From: Zelopaecilomyces penicillatus
Lineage: Eukaryota; Ascomycota; Sordariomycetes; Hypocreales; Pseudodiploosporaceae
NCBI GenBank assembly: GCA_005765155.1
Contig: VCCP01000008.1
Location: 1,736,001 to 1,800,000 of the forward strand
Length of the DNA: 64,000 nucleotides
Direction: 5' to 3'
Below, piece by piece: positions 54,788-64,000 of this stretch. Position 1 is the stretch's first letter. Every line of letters begins with the position of its first letter. A program made the position numbers and the translations under genes. The notes beneath the pieces are model-generated. The model had not been told where the DNA came from, did no database searches, and saw nothing but the letters and a program-made list of their open reading frames with translations.

Positions 54788-55906
54788 ATGGAGCTCCAAA
54801 CATTCCCAGTACCATCCGAAGAGCTATTCGCCCGAGGAAGCATTTGTTTCATCCATCCAGGCTATGGCCTCTCCCCATATCGCAACAAACTCCTCGAGCT
54901 GCCTCATGCGGATCAGGTTGCCGATAAATTCGGGGTGCATCATGGCACCGCACTAGTTGCCAGTCAGATTGTTGCCAACAACGCTTTTGAAACAGGATAC
55001 CTGGCTCTAGATAAACAGGGCAAGTAGCGGGTATCTATTCCTGTGGATGATATCTTGACAGAGAAGTATTATTATTTTGTGATTTCTGGGCCGGAAAGTA
55101 AGTCGCAATGGATATTCATGTGTACCTATCTCATGTATGATGATCATTGCCGCTAATATATGTTGGTCTAGATTTTCAATATCCCGTCGTGTTTAGCTTC
55201 CGGGACTGGCTGTTTCCTCACGATAAGATTCCAGACTCATGGCCAAGACTGTACGAGGTATCATGTACTAATCGCTGCACTGTATCCAACTATACTCGGC
55301 ATCTCACACCTACATCTATTGTACCAAAGGAAGAAAGAGATTGGTTCATGCGGAATGATATGACGAAATATAGTTCAGAACCCTTGCTACGCCTCAAAAC
55401 CCCAAACAACCTTTTTCCCAATGAAGGCTGATATCCACAATCTCTTTGATGCCGCGGGCTTTGTGATAGTCCCCAAAAAGTTCCAGGCCGATGGCGTATC
55501 TGAGCATAAATATGTCACTCATATTATTACTCGTGCTGAAAGGGACTTTTGGCCAACATATCATAATGTTCTCGCCCAATATCTACCTCAAAAATCCCGG
55601 CCCTATCTCTTTGCGCGCTTTGCTTGGGCCATCCTACACACAATTCACGATTTTGTTTGTTGCGGTCGGAATCGCAACGTTATTCGACTAGTTTCAACAG
55701 TCAATGGTAATATCCATCACAATGGGCAATATAAAACGGATGTATTTTGTGGAGTAGCGCACTGGAGAGTTACATATAGGACGGAAGACTGCAGCCATAC
55801 GATGTCGAAGAAAAGAAAGGCTATTGATGAGCTTGTGGAATCCTCGAGCGATCCGGATGACGATGATGATGATGATTCTTCGGGTACAGAGACGGGGTTG
55901 AATTGA
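54788..55906 (+). pseudogene. Broken fungal HNH_2-type endonuclease-domain gene
   Basis: Reading through gives a recognisable fungal HNH protein of about 350 residues with two lesions. A TAG stop lies in frame at 55025-55027 (after DKQGK). A one-base frame shift occurs around 55411-55421, where NNLFP continues in the next frame as MKADIHNLFDAAG. Between them a normal 74-base intron (55098-55171) joins SGPE to NFQYPVVFSFRDWLFP. After the shift the frame stays open: KADIHNLFDAAGFVIVPKK, LFARFAWAIL and an acidic tail. Related proteins have C-R-x-T-N...AH-(L/I)-V-P...WF; here the His of that motif is replaced (TSIVPKEERDWF), so the fold would be inactive even if repaired. The TAG fits a C-to-T change in a CA context. 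The shift is near a T5C3 run, so sequencing error cannot be excluded for it. Confidence 0.78.
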
Positions 55907-56963
55907 TCAACATCCATGAGTCAAGACGGTTAACGATACATGTCGGAACCGTTTTGAACCTTTATTTCAACCTAAGAACTTTGATGGTGGCTATTACATG
56001 ATATAGCTAAAGGAGTAACAATATATCGTTGGAATAATTTGAGAAATATTCAAAAGTTGTTAAGATTCTCTGCCAATTTGGTGTAGAATCATTGAAAGTT
56101 GCAATATCTAAAGAAAACTTTACCAGGGCCTTCCTTATTCTTCTAATATATAGGTAGATAGGTAGAGACGTCACAGAGCTGATAGTGTTTTTTTGTCTCA
56201 CGAGTATTACAGGCTAAACCCTATGGAGAACAAATGAGTTGCACTGTGATAAACCGAATAACCCAGCTGTTGACTTAGCTTTGTATCATAGGTATATAAC
56301 TTTGACAGCGCCAGTCCGCCGAAACGTTGATAACAATGCAAAGCGACAGAATTACACGACGAGCCGCTTTTCAGCATATGTCAGGGTCAAGTAGTTTTAT
56401 TCAATATATGAACAAAGCCACTAGCTCATACAAGCCGGATCATTCTATTTTTGACACGCAAGCTGTCTGCCCGTCCGTACTTTATATTCTCGGCATGTTG
56501 TCTTGCTGGTGTGGAGAGCTCCTCCAGTTCCAGAGTCGTTTCTGGTTGATAATGCTTCGACATGCGCGGTGGATTTTCTACACCAAAATCTTTCTATCTG
56601 TTCCGCAAGTCAACACTTCAAGTATGGTGTGACGGAGTCTGCCGAGCTATTTAACATGAAGGAATATTGTGATTTGCGAGTCACTGCGCAGCCAACTTGA
56701 AATACACATATGTATCATAAAGGTGCTGCGAATCACTGATTATGTGGAACCTCAAGTGTACCAGCATTTAAAGGAGCTTCCAACGTCGTTTTCTTTTGTT
56801 CTCCTTGAAACCACGCAGCTTTTGCACTCGCAGACTTGTCCAAGATTATTAAACTAAACTTCTCTCAAACAAAAAACCATAATCACTCATCATTCCCCTT
56901 GTCCTTCGCTTGCTAGAATCTACATCTCTCGTACTTCACTGTCTCTTTCTTTCTACATTTAAC
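55907..56963. other. AT-rich region with possible gene remnants
   Basis: No intact gene is seen. A plus-strand frame at about 56503-56700 (containing AVDFLHQNLSICSASQHF) and another at about 56735-56857 (LRITDYVEPQVYQHLKELPT) have protein-like composition but no clear start or good splice sites. They could be remnants of one degraded gene or exons of an unrecognised one. Confidence 0.35.
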
Positions 56964-57221
56964 ATGTGCATTGTACATATCCACCTCTGTCGGGACTGCA
57001 CCGGGATCTCAGCCTGTTCCATGAAACACTGCGACCCGATCCTAGAAAAGCGGTTGGTACCCGGCTCCAAGACCCGGTTCCGCGTCATCAGAGAGCTCTG
57101 CATCTCGCCGTACGAGGGCTGCACTGGCTACACGTTTCCTGCGCCGCTGACTGTTCTGGGCCGCTGTTGGGCTCACAGAACAGACAATGAGGACCTTGAG
57201 TGGATTTCAGATAGTGAATAG
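56964..57221 (+). CDS. Small cysteine-rich hypothetical protein
   Basis: An 85-residue protein starting MCIVHIHLCRDC. Eight cysteines are present, including a CxxC (CRDC) and later GCTGY and GRCWAH, with a basic middle (KTRFRVIREL) and an acidic end (DNEDLEWISDSE). No signal peptide is evident with this start. An upstream in-frame ATG would add a hydrophobic 18-residue stretch (LVLHCLFLSTFN) that might act as one, so the start at 56964 is uncertain. The pattern of paired Cys and His suggests metal binding rather than secretion, but I do not recognise a family. It lies in the accessory block. Confidence 0.5.
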   Translation: MCIVHIHLCRDCTGISACSMKHCDPILEKRLVPGSKTRFRVIRELCISPYEGCTGYTFPAPLTVLGRCWAHRTDNEDLEWISDSE

Positions 57222-58256
57222 CGTTTGGACATGGAATTACGCGTCGACGTCCTTGGCCCATTAAGGGTGCATCATGAATTCTTAAATATATAATAATAAG
57301 TGAAAAAAGAAGAAGAAAAAAGAGGCAGCCAGCAACTCGAGAAGTTGATGCACGCTCGGCTTGCTCTCGACAAGTTAATCCAGCCATAAGATCAGAGGTA
57401 ATACTATTACAGAGCATAAGACAGGGTTCTGCGAGTGATGAGAATGCTTTTTTTTCTCTTTTGGACGGACGGCATTGACATCTATATAGGGCAATCGAGG
57501 AACATGGCCCGTGACTACTAACTAGTAGGTATTAGTTCGTGGCTTGGAAAGGGATAGTCCAAAGCGGTGGATGACCAACAAGCAATTTTCTTGCTATTTT
57601 CTTGCCGTAATACACAATGTACAATGTAAAGAATAAAAAAAAAAATCCACAATACAGCTTCATGTTTTCAGATTGCAACCGAGTCTGTTCTATTATCTAA
57701 CCTCGAATAGCTGAGATGGCCTTTGACCACATATTTACAGAGATGATATGTACTGCAGCCCCAAGGATCCTCGCGGAATCTGTGACTTTTTTATACCAGG
57801 CCAATTTTGGCTCGTGTGTATCCCGTGCCGTGATTTCCTTAACGTCATCTCTTGTAAGGACGATCTTACATGTACGCAAGAAATGAGATACTAAGCCGCC
57901 ATCCCACCGCCTACCTAAGCGCACACCCTCACCAGGGAGGGACCAGCAACTTACAACTAACTAACCCTTAGCTCCTCCTTTGGCTTGACAACTAATAGCA
58001 TTAGTTCAGAACATTGCGAAATGACATCTGACGATACCTCATAAGAACAACTAATTACCCCAAATGTGCTGAGTATACTAACAAGGCGCACCTGCAACTG
58101 TATTAGTCGCTGCATGCTGTGTCTTATTGCAAAGTTCTGCCCATCCTCCCTTTCGCCAACAACCCCCGCCATAACCTGCAACCTGAACATATAACGTCGA
58201 AAAAATTGCATCATACATTCTCCATTTCGCCATTTCGACCGTGCGGTCTCCCTACA
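57222..58256. other. Intergenic region
   Basis: No gene is supported in this 1-kb AT-rich stretch. The minus-strand frames at 57088-57417 and 57697-57924 lack protein character. Confidence 0.5.
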
Positions 58257-58968
58257 ATGAAGCTCGCCCTTTTCTTCTCAGCAGTCGCTGCTGGCGTGGG
58301 GTTAGCCAATGCAACTGTTTGTGTAGCTCCCTTCGCTTGTCTTCGGAAACCTCGGGACGTTGGTCATCCCATTCAAAACTTTGGAAAGCAACCTAGTTGG
58401 GATTGATATACTAATGTTATGTTGCAGGGGAAAGCCGCGTTTTGCCTAGACACGGGTGTAAGTTGCCCGTTGATCATGAGGTTGAAATCAAAGAGAAAGA
58501 AAAATACTAACAGAAGCTCTAGTGTACGGTGTGGCATTCGCTGATGAGTCATTATCCAGCTTCAATGAGTACACTGATACAGAAATCTAGGTCGGCTTTG
58601 TTAATGAACAATGTATTGTTCGAGATAGTGGGGTAAGTTTGTTATAAAAAATGTGGAAAGTGAAATGAACAAAGACAAATACACACTGATATACCACAAT
58701 GCAGAGCCCTGGCGGTGATGATGGCCAATGCGTAAGTTTACTCTTTATGATCAAGTCAAATAAGGTTTAATATGCTAACATGGAATTCTAGAAAGCTCTT
58801 CTATCTGACAATGTGGGTTGAGCTTTACTGGTATTGACTTGACTTGCAATCTGCATTAGGTTTTGACTTGCTGACATAGAATTGTAGCCCGAGTGCGATG
58901 TCATCGCCGGAAGAGTAGGTTGCCAATCTTTTCCAAAACGCTTGGCAGGAAATCCAGTAATGTTGTGA
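58257..58968 (+). CDS. Candidate small secreted cysteine-rich protein built from mini-exons
   Basis: The ATG at 58257 opens a clear 20-residue signal peptide (MKLALFFSAVAAGVGLANAT). Downstream, short open segments are framed by good donors and acceptors, all in phase 0: 58428-58457 (GKAAFCLDTG), 58523-58528 (CT), 58591-58632 (VGFVNEQCIVRDSG), about 58705-58731 (SPGGDDGQC), 58792-58812 (KALLSDN) and 58888 onward (PECDVIAGR...). Almost every segment carries one cysteine. Donors are mostly GTAAGT, and CTAAC/CTGAC branch sites precede most acceptors. The last exon may end at the TGA at 58966-58968 or splice again. The mature protein would be roughly 60-75 residues with six cysteines, an effector-like size. 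The model is by eye; exon ends after 58632 may be off by a base or two. I recognise no family. Confidence 0.5.
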
Positions 58969-60034
58969 TTGACATGCTACCTTATACTAGAGTCTTAGAG
59001 GAGTGAGTGAGTATTGCATTGCTTTTTTACTATTTGCACAAGGTCGCTATCAACTAACAAGGCACCTCAGCGTCTACCACAGCACACGCATTTGCAATAA
59101 ATAACACTGCAGGCCATGGCACTCGTAATGGAATTGACAATGGTACACTCTCTCTAGTTATGAGGAGATCGATCACATGACTGTGAGTTTGGGTTTGGCT
59201 AGGAAGCGGCTTGAAGGGGTGAACGCAGAAAAGGTCGACCGCGCACGGGGCTATAATGCGCAAACAGCAATACTCTATTAGAGTTCTTGGGTTGGTGGCT
59301 GAACCATTGTGAACTCTGTAGTGAGAGGATAAAGAGCCCCAGGTGCAGGCAGAGGCTTGGAAAAGACAAGATATTTTGAAGTTGGCAGTGCTTTGGAGAT
59401 GGTATCTGTTTGTTAGTACTGAACCTTGTTGTTCTTGAAATACTACCAGATATTGCTAGACATTGCTAGGTATTGCTAGGGGTATTGCTAGGCATTACCA
59501 GACATTGCTAGATATTTTTCATATTTAATCTTCTTATAATACAGTACTATATAACGAGTGATGACCGGGCCCGAAAAAAAAGTTATACAATGTTAAACAT
59601 GTCGTTACTGGTTTGATCGACACCTTTTCATCCTGTGCTTTTGCTGTTTCCTCCTCCACCCCCCCACTTCCCCAACCTTAAACAGACGTTATGACTGTTG
59701 TGTTCTTTGCAAACCTGCAACGCATGGCGAAATGTTAAATCATGGCACCCTCCCAGGCGTCACCTTTAACGTTGGACAACCTGATAACCTTATTTTGACG
59801 TTTGACATACATGACACTGGAGGGATGGGTATAAATTCTTTCGTGGTGCCCATCTTGTCGACCTTTTTTCTTTCCTTTTCTCCCATCACTTTATCTGAAT
59901 TCAAAGAGTTCAGATACTTGACTCCTCGAATCCTCAAAGATCTCGAACTTCTTTTTGCGTTTACGCAAATTACAATACCCTCTACCCCCACCACTACCAC
60001 TACCACTACCACCACCACCCCTTTCACTATCAAA
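58969..60034. other. Intergenic region with minisatellite
   Basis: About 1 kb without a supported gene. It holds the ATTGCTAG minisatellite and, from about 59980, an ACC/ACT triplet run in the leader of the next gene. Confidence 0.55.
59441..59513. repeat. Imperfect minisatellite with ~10-base ATTGCTAGRY unit
   Basis: About seven tandem units of the pattern (G)AYATTGCTAG occur over some 70 bases, with a few variants (ATTACCAG, inserted GG). Similar single units occur near 38620 (reverse strand), 60945 and 61355. Confidence 0.75.
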
Positions 60035-60687
60035 ATGGGTTGTGGACCATCCAAGGAGGTCAAGGCCAAAAAGGCTGAGCGCCTGACCAAAAACCCTGGA
60101 TATTACAGCAAGGATATCCAGTTCGTCACACACGAGTATGACGACATGCCCCCCCGGCCTTATGTCAAGAAGGCCAAAAAATCGGGAAGCCAGGGTTCGG
60201 TATCCGTGGCAAGGTAAGCGGCTGAGAAGATACGATACGGTGTATGCTAACTTTTGTCAGCACATGGGACCTCACGGTTCCTCAATCGGATAGAGGCCGC
60301 CGCAGTATGAAGTCTGAATCTCAGGCAAGGTAATCATTGAGACGACCCCCATGAGAAGCAGAACAAACAGTGTACTAACTTCTTCTTTTCAGTACCCGCG
60401 CGCCCTCCAAGGCTCCATCGGCGGCAAGCCGCCGCTCCAAGGCCAAATTCCACGACAGTGGTGTTGTGGCTCCAGCTCCAGCTCCGGCTCCGGCCCCGGC
60501 CCCGGCCCCGGCCCCCAAGCCTGCCGGGGGAAAAAGCCAGCCCTCTGGCTATCAGGCTGGCAGATTCCTGGACCCCCAGTTTGTCCGGGATCCAAATGGG
60601 CCTTTCGGCCTTGCGTATGCCCCAGGGGTGCCACGCCCCAAGAAGGACTACGGCAAATACGCAAGGAAGTGGAGCGACGAATCGTAG
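60035..60687 (+). CDS. Hypothetical protein with N-terminal myristoylation/palmitoylation motif
   Basis: There are three exons (60035-60213, 60261-60329, 60393-60687), giving 180 residues with phases kept. The N-terminus MGCGPSKEVKAKK has Gly2, a Ser6 and a following Lys patch, so N-myristoylation is likely, with Cys3 a palmitoylation site. The protein should therefore sit on the inner face of a membrane. The rest is basic and disordered: KDIQFVTHEYDDMPPRPYVKK, a short Ser/Arg exon, a run of about eight Ala-Pro repeats coded by GCTCCA/GCCCCG units, and a C-terminal island GYQAGRFLDPQFVRDPNGPFG. I do not recognise a family. A fourth good GTAAGT..GTCAG intron begins right after the stop codon, so the 3' UTR is spliced, or longer isoforms exist. 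Confidence 0.72.
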
Positions 60688-61622
60688 GTAAGTAATAAGA
60701 AGACGACTCCAGTCTTACGGATTCTTAAAGCATTATGCTAACTTCTATTGTCAGGATGGGATAGAGAGTGAGGAGGGCAAGGGGGGCAAAGGGGGCAAGG
60801 GCGTAAAGGGTGTTTATTATATTTATAAAAGAATCATAATTTGATATTGTTGTAGTGCAGATTTGTGTCTATTTTTCTCAACTGGTCCTGATGGTCCTGA
60901 TTACCTAGATCGCTTGAATAGCGTTGATTGCTCAGATTGCCGATATTGCTGGTATTGCCCGAAAAATCACAAAATCACAGAACACACTCCATAAACACAC
61001 TACTTCATAAAAACACACCCAATCAATCACTTCAACCTCAAGGCTCCAATCCAGTTGGAAATGCTCCATTACTATAAGTGAATTTCCTTCTTTGGTTAGG
61101 TCTGCCTAGGTACTAAAGTTTATGTTATGCGCGACAGATTGAGTCAAGGGGGTAGCTATAGATACAACCAACTAGGCTTTCTTTCCTCCACAAGGTCGTT
61201 TCCACCTGTATTATTATACATTTTGAGGTTTGACAGCGGCGATGGCGGCGACCATGCTCTATCCATCACTTTGCCACCCAAAGTCTTTGATTTCCATTCG
61301 TCACGACTTCGCCCTTTAATTTGATGCCGCTTTACTTTGTTGACCACTTGCACTGCTGGTATTGCTTGATATAGTGTCCATCACAATCTTAATGTACGAA
61401 GAATTTACAACGACATTGAGATGACAACTTTCTGTCCTTTTCATTCCCATCATATCCGAAGATACAACTCTCAAACCCTATTGCCGCCATGTAACTGCCC
61501 ATAAACGTGCCATCAACGTGCTGCAAATACCGCTGGCGGACCGATTCGACCCTCCCCACACAGACTCCCTCTCACTACTCTTCTTCCTCCTAGCAATATA
61601 CATCAGCACGACTCATTCAAAA
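60688..61622. other. Intergenic region
   Basis: It starts with a likely 3'-UTR intron (60688 to about 60754) of the myristoylation-motif gene. A purine-rich repeat GGGGGCAAG follows near 60780-60800. No other gene is supported. Confidence 0.5.
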
Positions 61623-61903
61623 ATGAGCCTTCAGATGTTCAGAATTCGCCATAATGAAAGTCTTAATCAACATGTATTACGCAACCCTACACAGAATGAG
61701 GAATGTAATCATGCCATTTGTAAAGGGTAAGCTAAATGTGGAGGCAATCAAACAAACACATCGTTAACATGCAAACAACTAGTATTAGATATGTAAGCAT
61801 CTCAACATTCGTAGCCCGATTAGAGCTACGAAGAGTAAATTTCATCGCTTCGCCTCCCTATCCCGTCCGAAATATCAGTTTACATCAAGAAAAAGCAGGT
61901 TAG
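61623..61903 (+). CDS. Weak small-protein candidate (two exons)
   Basis: Splicing 61623-61726 to 61783-61903 (donor GTAAGC, TTAAC branch, acceptor CTAG) gives a 74-residue basic protein starting MSLQMFRIRHNESLNQH and ending at a TAG eight bases from the stop of the converging regulator gene. There is no recognised motif or signal peptide. Splice signals are good but such short models arise by chance. Confidence 0.2.
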
Positions 61904-61910
61904 TATACTA

Positions 61911-63951
61911 TCAATTCTCCATCCACCCCTCAGCTTGCAACCAGGCGTTGTTGGTCTGTCCATCAATATAAAACTGCAGCTCGCAGTCAAATCCATCGTT
62001 GCCCGGGCCAAGCGGCGCATAGAATGCCGGAACCCCGGCAGCGGCCATGCCATAGTTGGGCTGTCGGTCATTGTCAAAGGCTTCTATGAGCATACCGACG
62101 CCGTCAGCGCCGCCAGGGTGGCGAGCAAGACCGGCTGCAACAGGGGGGCTTAGTGACGGTGGGGGAGAGTGCTGAGGCTGTTGTTGAGCCATGTACATGT
62201 GAGGGGAGGTGTTGTGGTGGTGGCTATCCTGAGGCGAAAGAGACTGGCTGTGTATATGATGTTGCTGCTGTTGGTGCACTAGAGGGGGCTGCTGGCTGAG
62301 GTGGGGAGGGGTGAGTTGTGCTGTTGGTAATTGTGGGTGCAATGGTTGGTATTGCTGGTGATGGTTGGCCTGATGGTGTGGTTGCGGAAACGCATGCCCG
62401 TTTTGAATGGGCAGTGAAGGCATGCCAGCACTCTTGGGTGAGCTGTGATGCGAAGTATGCAGTAATGAAGCTGGGGGCAGTTCGCTTTGCCTACCCGGCC
62501 GGGGGAGTACTGGTTCCGACATCGACGACGTCAAGCGAGAAACGGAGCGACCTGAGTTGACGCTCGGGATCTTGGATGTTGAGGCGTGGCGTCCAGTGGC
62601 AGCATTTATGCCGTTGTGTGTCAAGGGAGGGAGCTGTCGAAGAGCATGTGGAATAGGGTCCTTGCCGTCCGCCATGCTGCCTTCTGCTGCCATCGTTGCA
62701 GACTTTGGATCACGCGTGAAGCCTTCCAGGGCTTCTACCCATCGCGATGCCAATGGCCACACCTGCTTGCATTCCTGTAGGATACTAAGAGTGCGCTGAA
62801 GCATCACAGGACCTTGACGTGCAAGGTACGGATCAGAGCAAACTGTAAAAACAAACGCAAGGTTTTTTTGGTCAGCGTTATGTGGAACAAGAAATATCCG
62901 GGGCCTGCGTCTTTGACTTACTATTTGGGTATTTACAAAGGTAGGTTGAAAAAAGCCCGCAGCTATAGACGCAGAACGCTGCAATTTGCGCGCCAACGCT
63001 CTCATCTGGTGTACGGTCTGTGAACTGGGCATCAATCTGCTCGTACAGATCGTATACGTTGCGAAAGAGCTCCAAAGACATGGCTGAGAAAAAGGCCAAC
63101 TTCTGGGGATCTTTAGTGTCATTTTTGAATATGCTGCCAAATGTGCACAATGAGTCAGCCTGTTGCCACTGGAGGATGTGTTGATACTTTACTGTTGAGG
63201 GATCTTGCCAAAGATGGATTACTTACTCTATCAAGTAGGGACGCCGCAGCACAATGTTGCAAAGCCTCGTCATCATCGTAACACATAAATATGCCTATAC
63301 CAACCCATTAGTCATTCGAGCCATTGGAAATGGTGAGGTCAGGTCATATGAAACGTACAAGGTCCTGGCCTTCGGCCTTGTATCCCTTTAGCAAAAAGGT
63401 GCTCCAAATGTGTTCGTGCGGTAACCCCTGCTCCCAATCTCGAAGTCTCGTAACCATTTTTGAGAATTCGCTAGTTGGATCCCATGGACACGGGCTTCGG
63501 CCATAGCTCACAGCTCTGCGGCCAACAATACCCCAAAGGTTATGGATTTGCATCAACGTCGCGAACAGTGATCTATTTGGGTCGCTGATTAAGGCCGGAT
63601 TGTCTATAGCCGGTTGTGTGCCTTCCAAGGCGGCTCGAGACCTTGGTTCACGCCCGTGGGCGAAATCCTCTTCATTACATGGCAAGAGAGCGGTGATATC
63701 TGCTGCGGCAAGCGAGACAGGTGATAACGGCCCGGAATGCAGACTGTCCTGGCTATGAAGCATCCACTTTGGTCGGATTTGTTGGCGTCAACGAATACTA
63801 ACAAATATGAGAGTCTTGGTGCACTTACTAGCGTGCGGCGTGCTGATTCAGCCCGCACAATCAGTTCTGGCGATGGGTTGGACAGTTGATATGTCTCCTC
63901 CCGATGCAGTTGCATCAGTTGCGCCATCCGTATTGCTATACCCATGTTCAT
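61911..63951 (-). CDS. Zn2Cys6-family transcription factor, C-terminal part (5' end outside window)
   Basis: Five exons are visible in reverse order: 63951-63829, 63766-63359, 63294-63227, 63133-62922 and 62842-61911. All phases agree. Further 5' exons, including any zinc cluster, lie beyond the right edge, since an acceptor (CAACTAG) precedes the first visible exon. The sequence MNMGIAIRMAQLMQLHREETY, then SARRTL|WMLHSQDSLHSG and ITALLPCNEEDF, is the Fungal_trans regulatory domain found behind Zn2Cys6 DNA-binding domains. It continues through LLKGYKAEGQDL|AYLCVTMMTRL and YLCKYPN|ICSDPYLARQGP. The last ~250 residues are disordered and rich in His, Gln, Pro and Ser, a typical activation region, ending in a conserved-looking island GMLIEAFDNDRQPNYG. 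Target genes cannot be deduced. Confidence 0.85.
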
Positions 63952-64000
63952 CTAGTTGGGTCCATGTCAGCTTCCGTGCCAGGCTTGTCTCAATTGATGC

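Noticed and set aside
54788..55906. HNH gene as an active defence nuclease
   Set aside because: The frame is broken twice and the HNH His is missing, so no activity can be claimed.

Overview
The window is nuclear DNA of a filamentous ascomycete, most likely a Sordariomycete and probably Hypocreales. It has dense single genes on both strands, short introns (mostly 47-120 bases) with GT..AG ends and CTRAC-type branch sites, pyrimidine-rich leaders, and typical fungal families: Msb2 mucin, Zn2Cys6 regulators, NmrA-like reductase, D-arabinono-lactone oxidase and an HNH_2-type protein. The species cannot be named from the sequence alone. I see no intact transposon, no CRISPR array, no rRNA and no biosynthetic cluster.

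Layout. Left block (1-20 kb, all minus strand): the signalling mucin MSB2; a 7.3-kb stretch without a convincing gene; a truncated trehalose-phosphate-synthase-like protein that lacks key catalytic residues; a membrane protein of unknown function; the four-exon cytosolic asparaginyl-tRNA synthetase with an upstream Gcn4/CPC1-type site; and an intron-containing tRNA-Thr(AGT). Middle block (20.5-52.5 kb): ALO1; a divergent NmrA-like / Zn2Cys6 pair sharing a promoter with CGG-type palindromes; a type-II-membrane nucleotide phosphodiesterase; a SNF2-RING translocase; Mediator subunit MED17; an Arg/Ser-rich fungal protein; LEU4 with an upstream Leu3-type palindrome; and importin beta KAP95. Right block (53.4-64 kb) is accessory in character: a coiled-coil orphan, a broken HNH gene, a small Cys-rich orphan, a mini-exon secreted Cys-rich candidate, an N-myristoylation-motif protein, a minisatellite, and the 3' part of a Zn2Cys6 regulator that runs off the right edge.

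Exon joins were derived by reading splice signals and checking that reading phase is kept and that conserved family sequence is restored across each junction. They are consistent for AsnRS, MED17, LEU4, KAP95, NPP and the SNF2 core. The first two exons of the SNF2 gene and the mini-exon secreted gene are less certain. MED17 and LEU4 each need one GC-AG intron. The genes do not form one pathway. Housekeeping functions (translation, transcription, import, leucine synthesis) sit beside signalling and lineage-specific genes.
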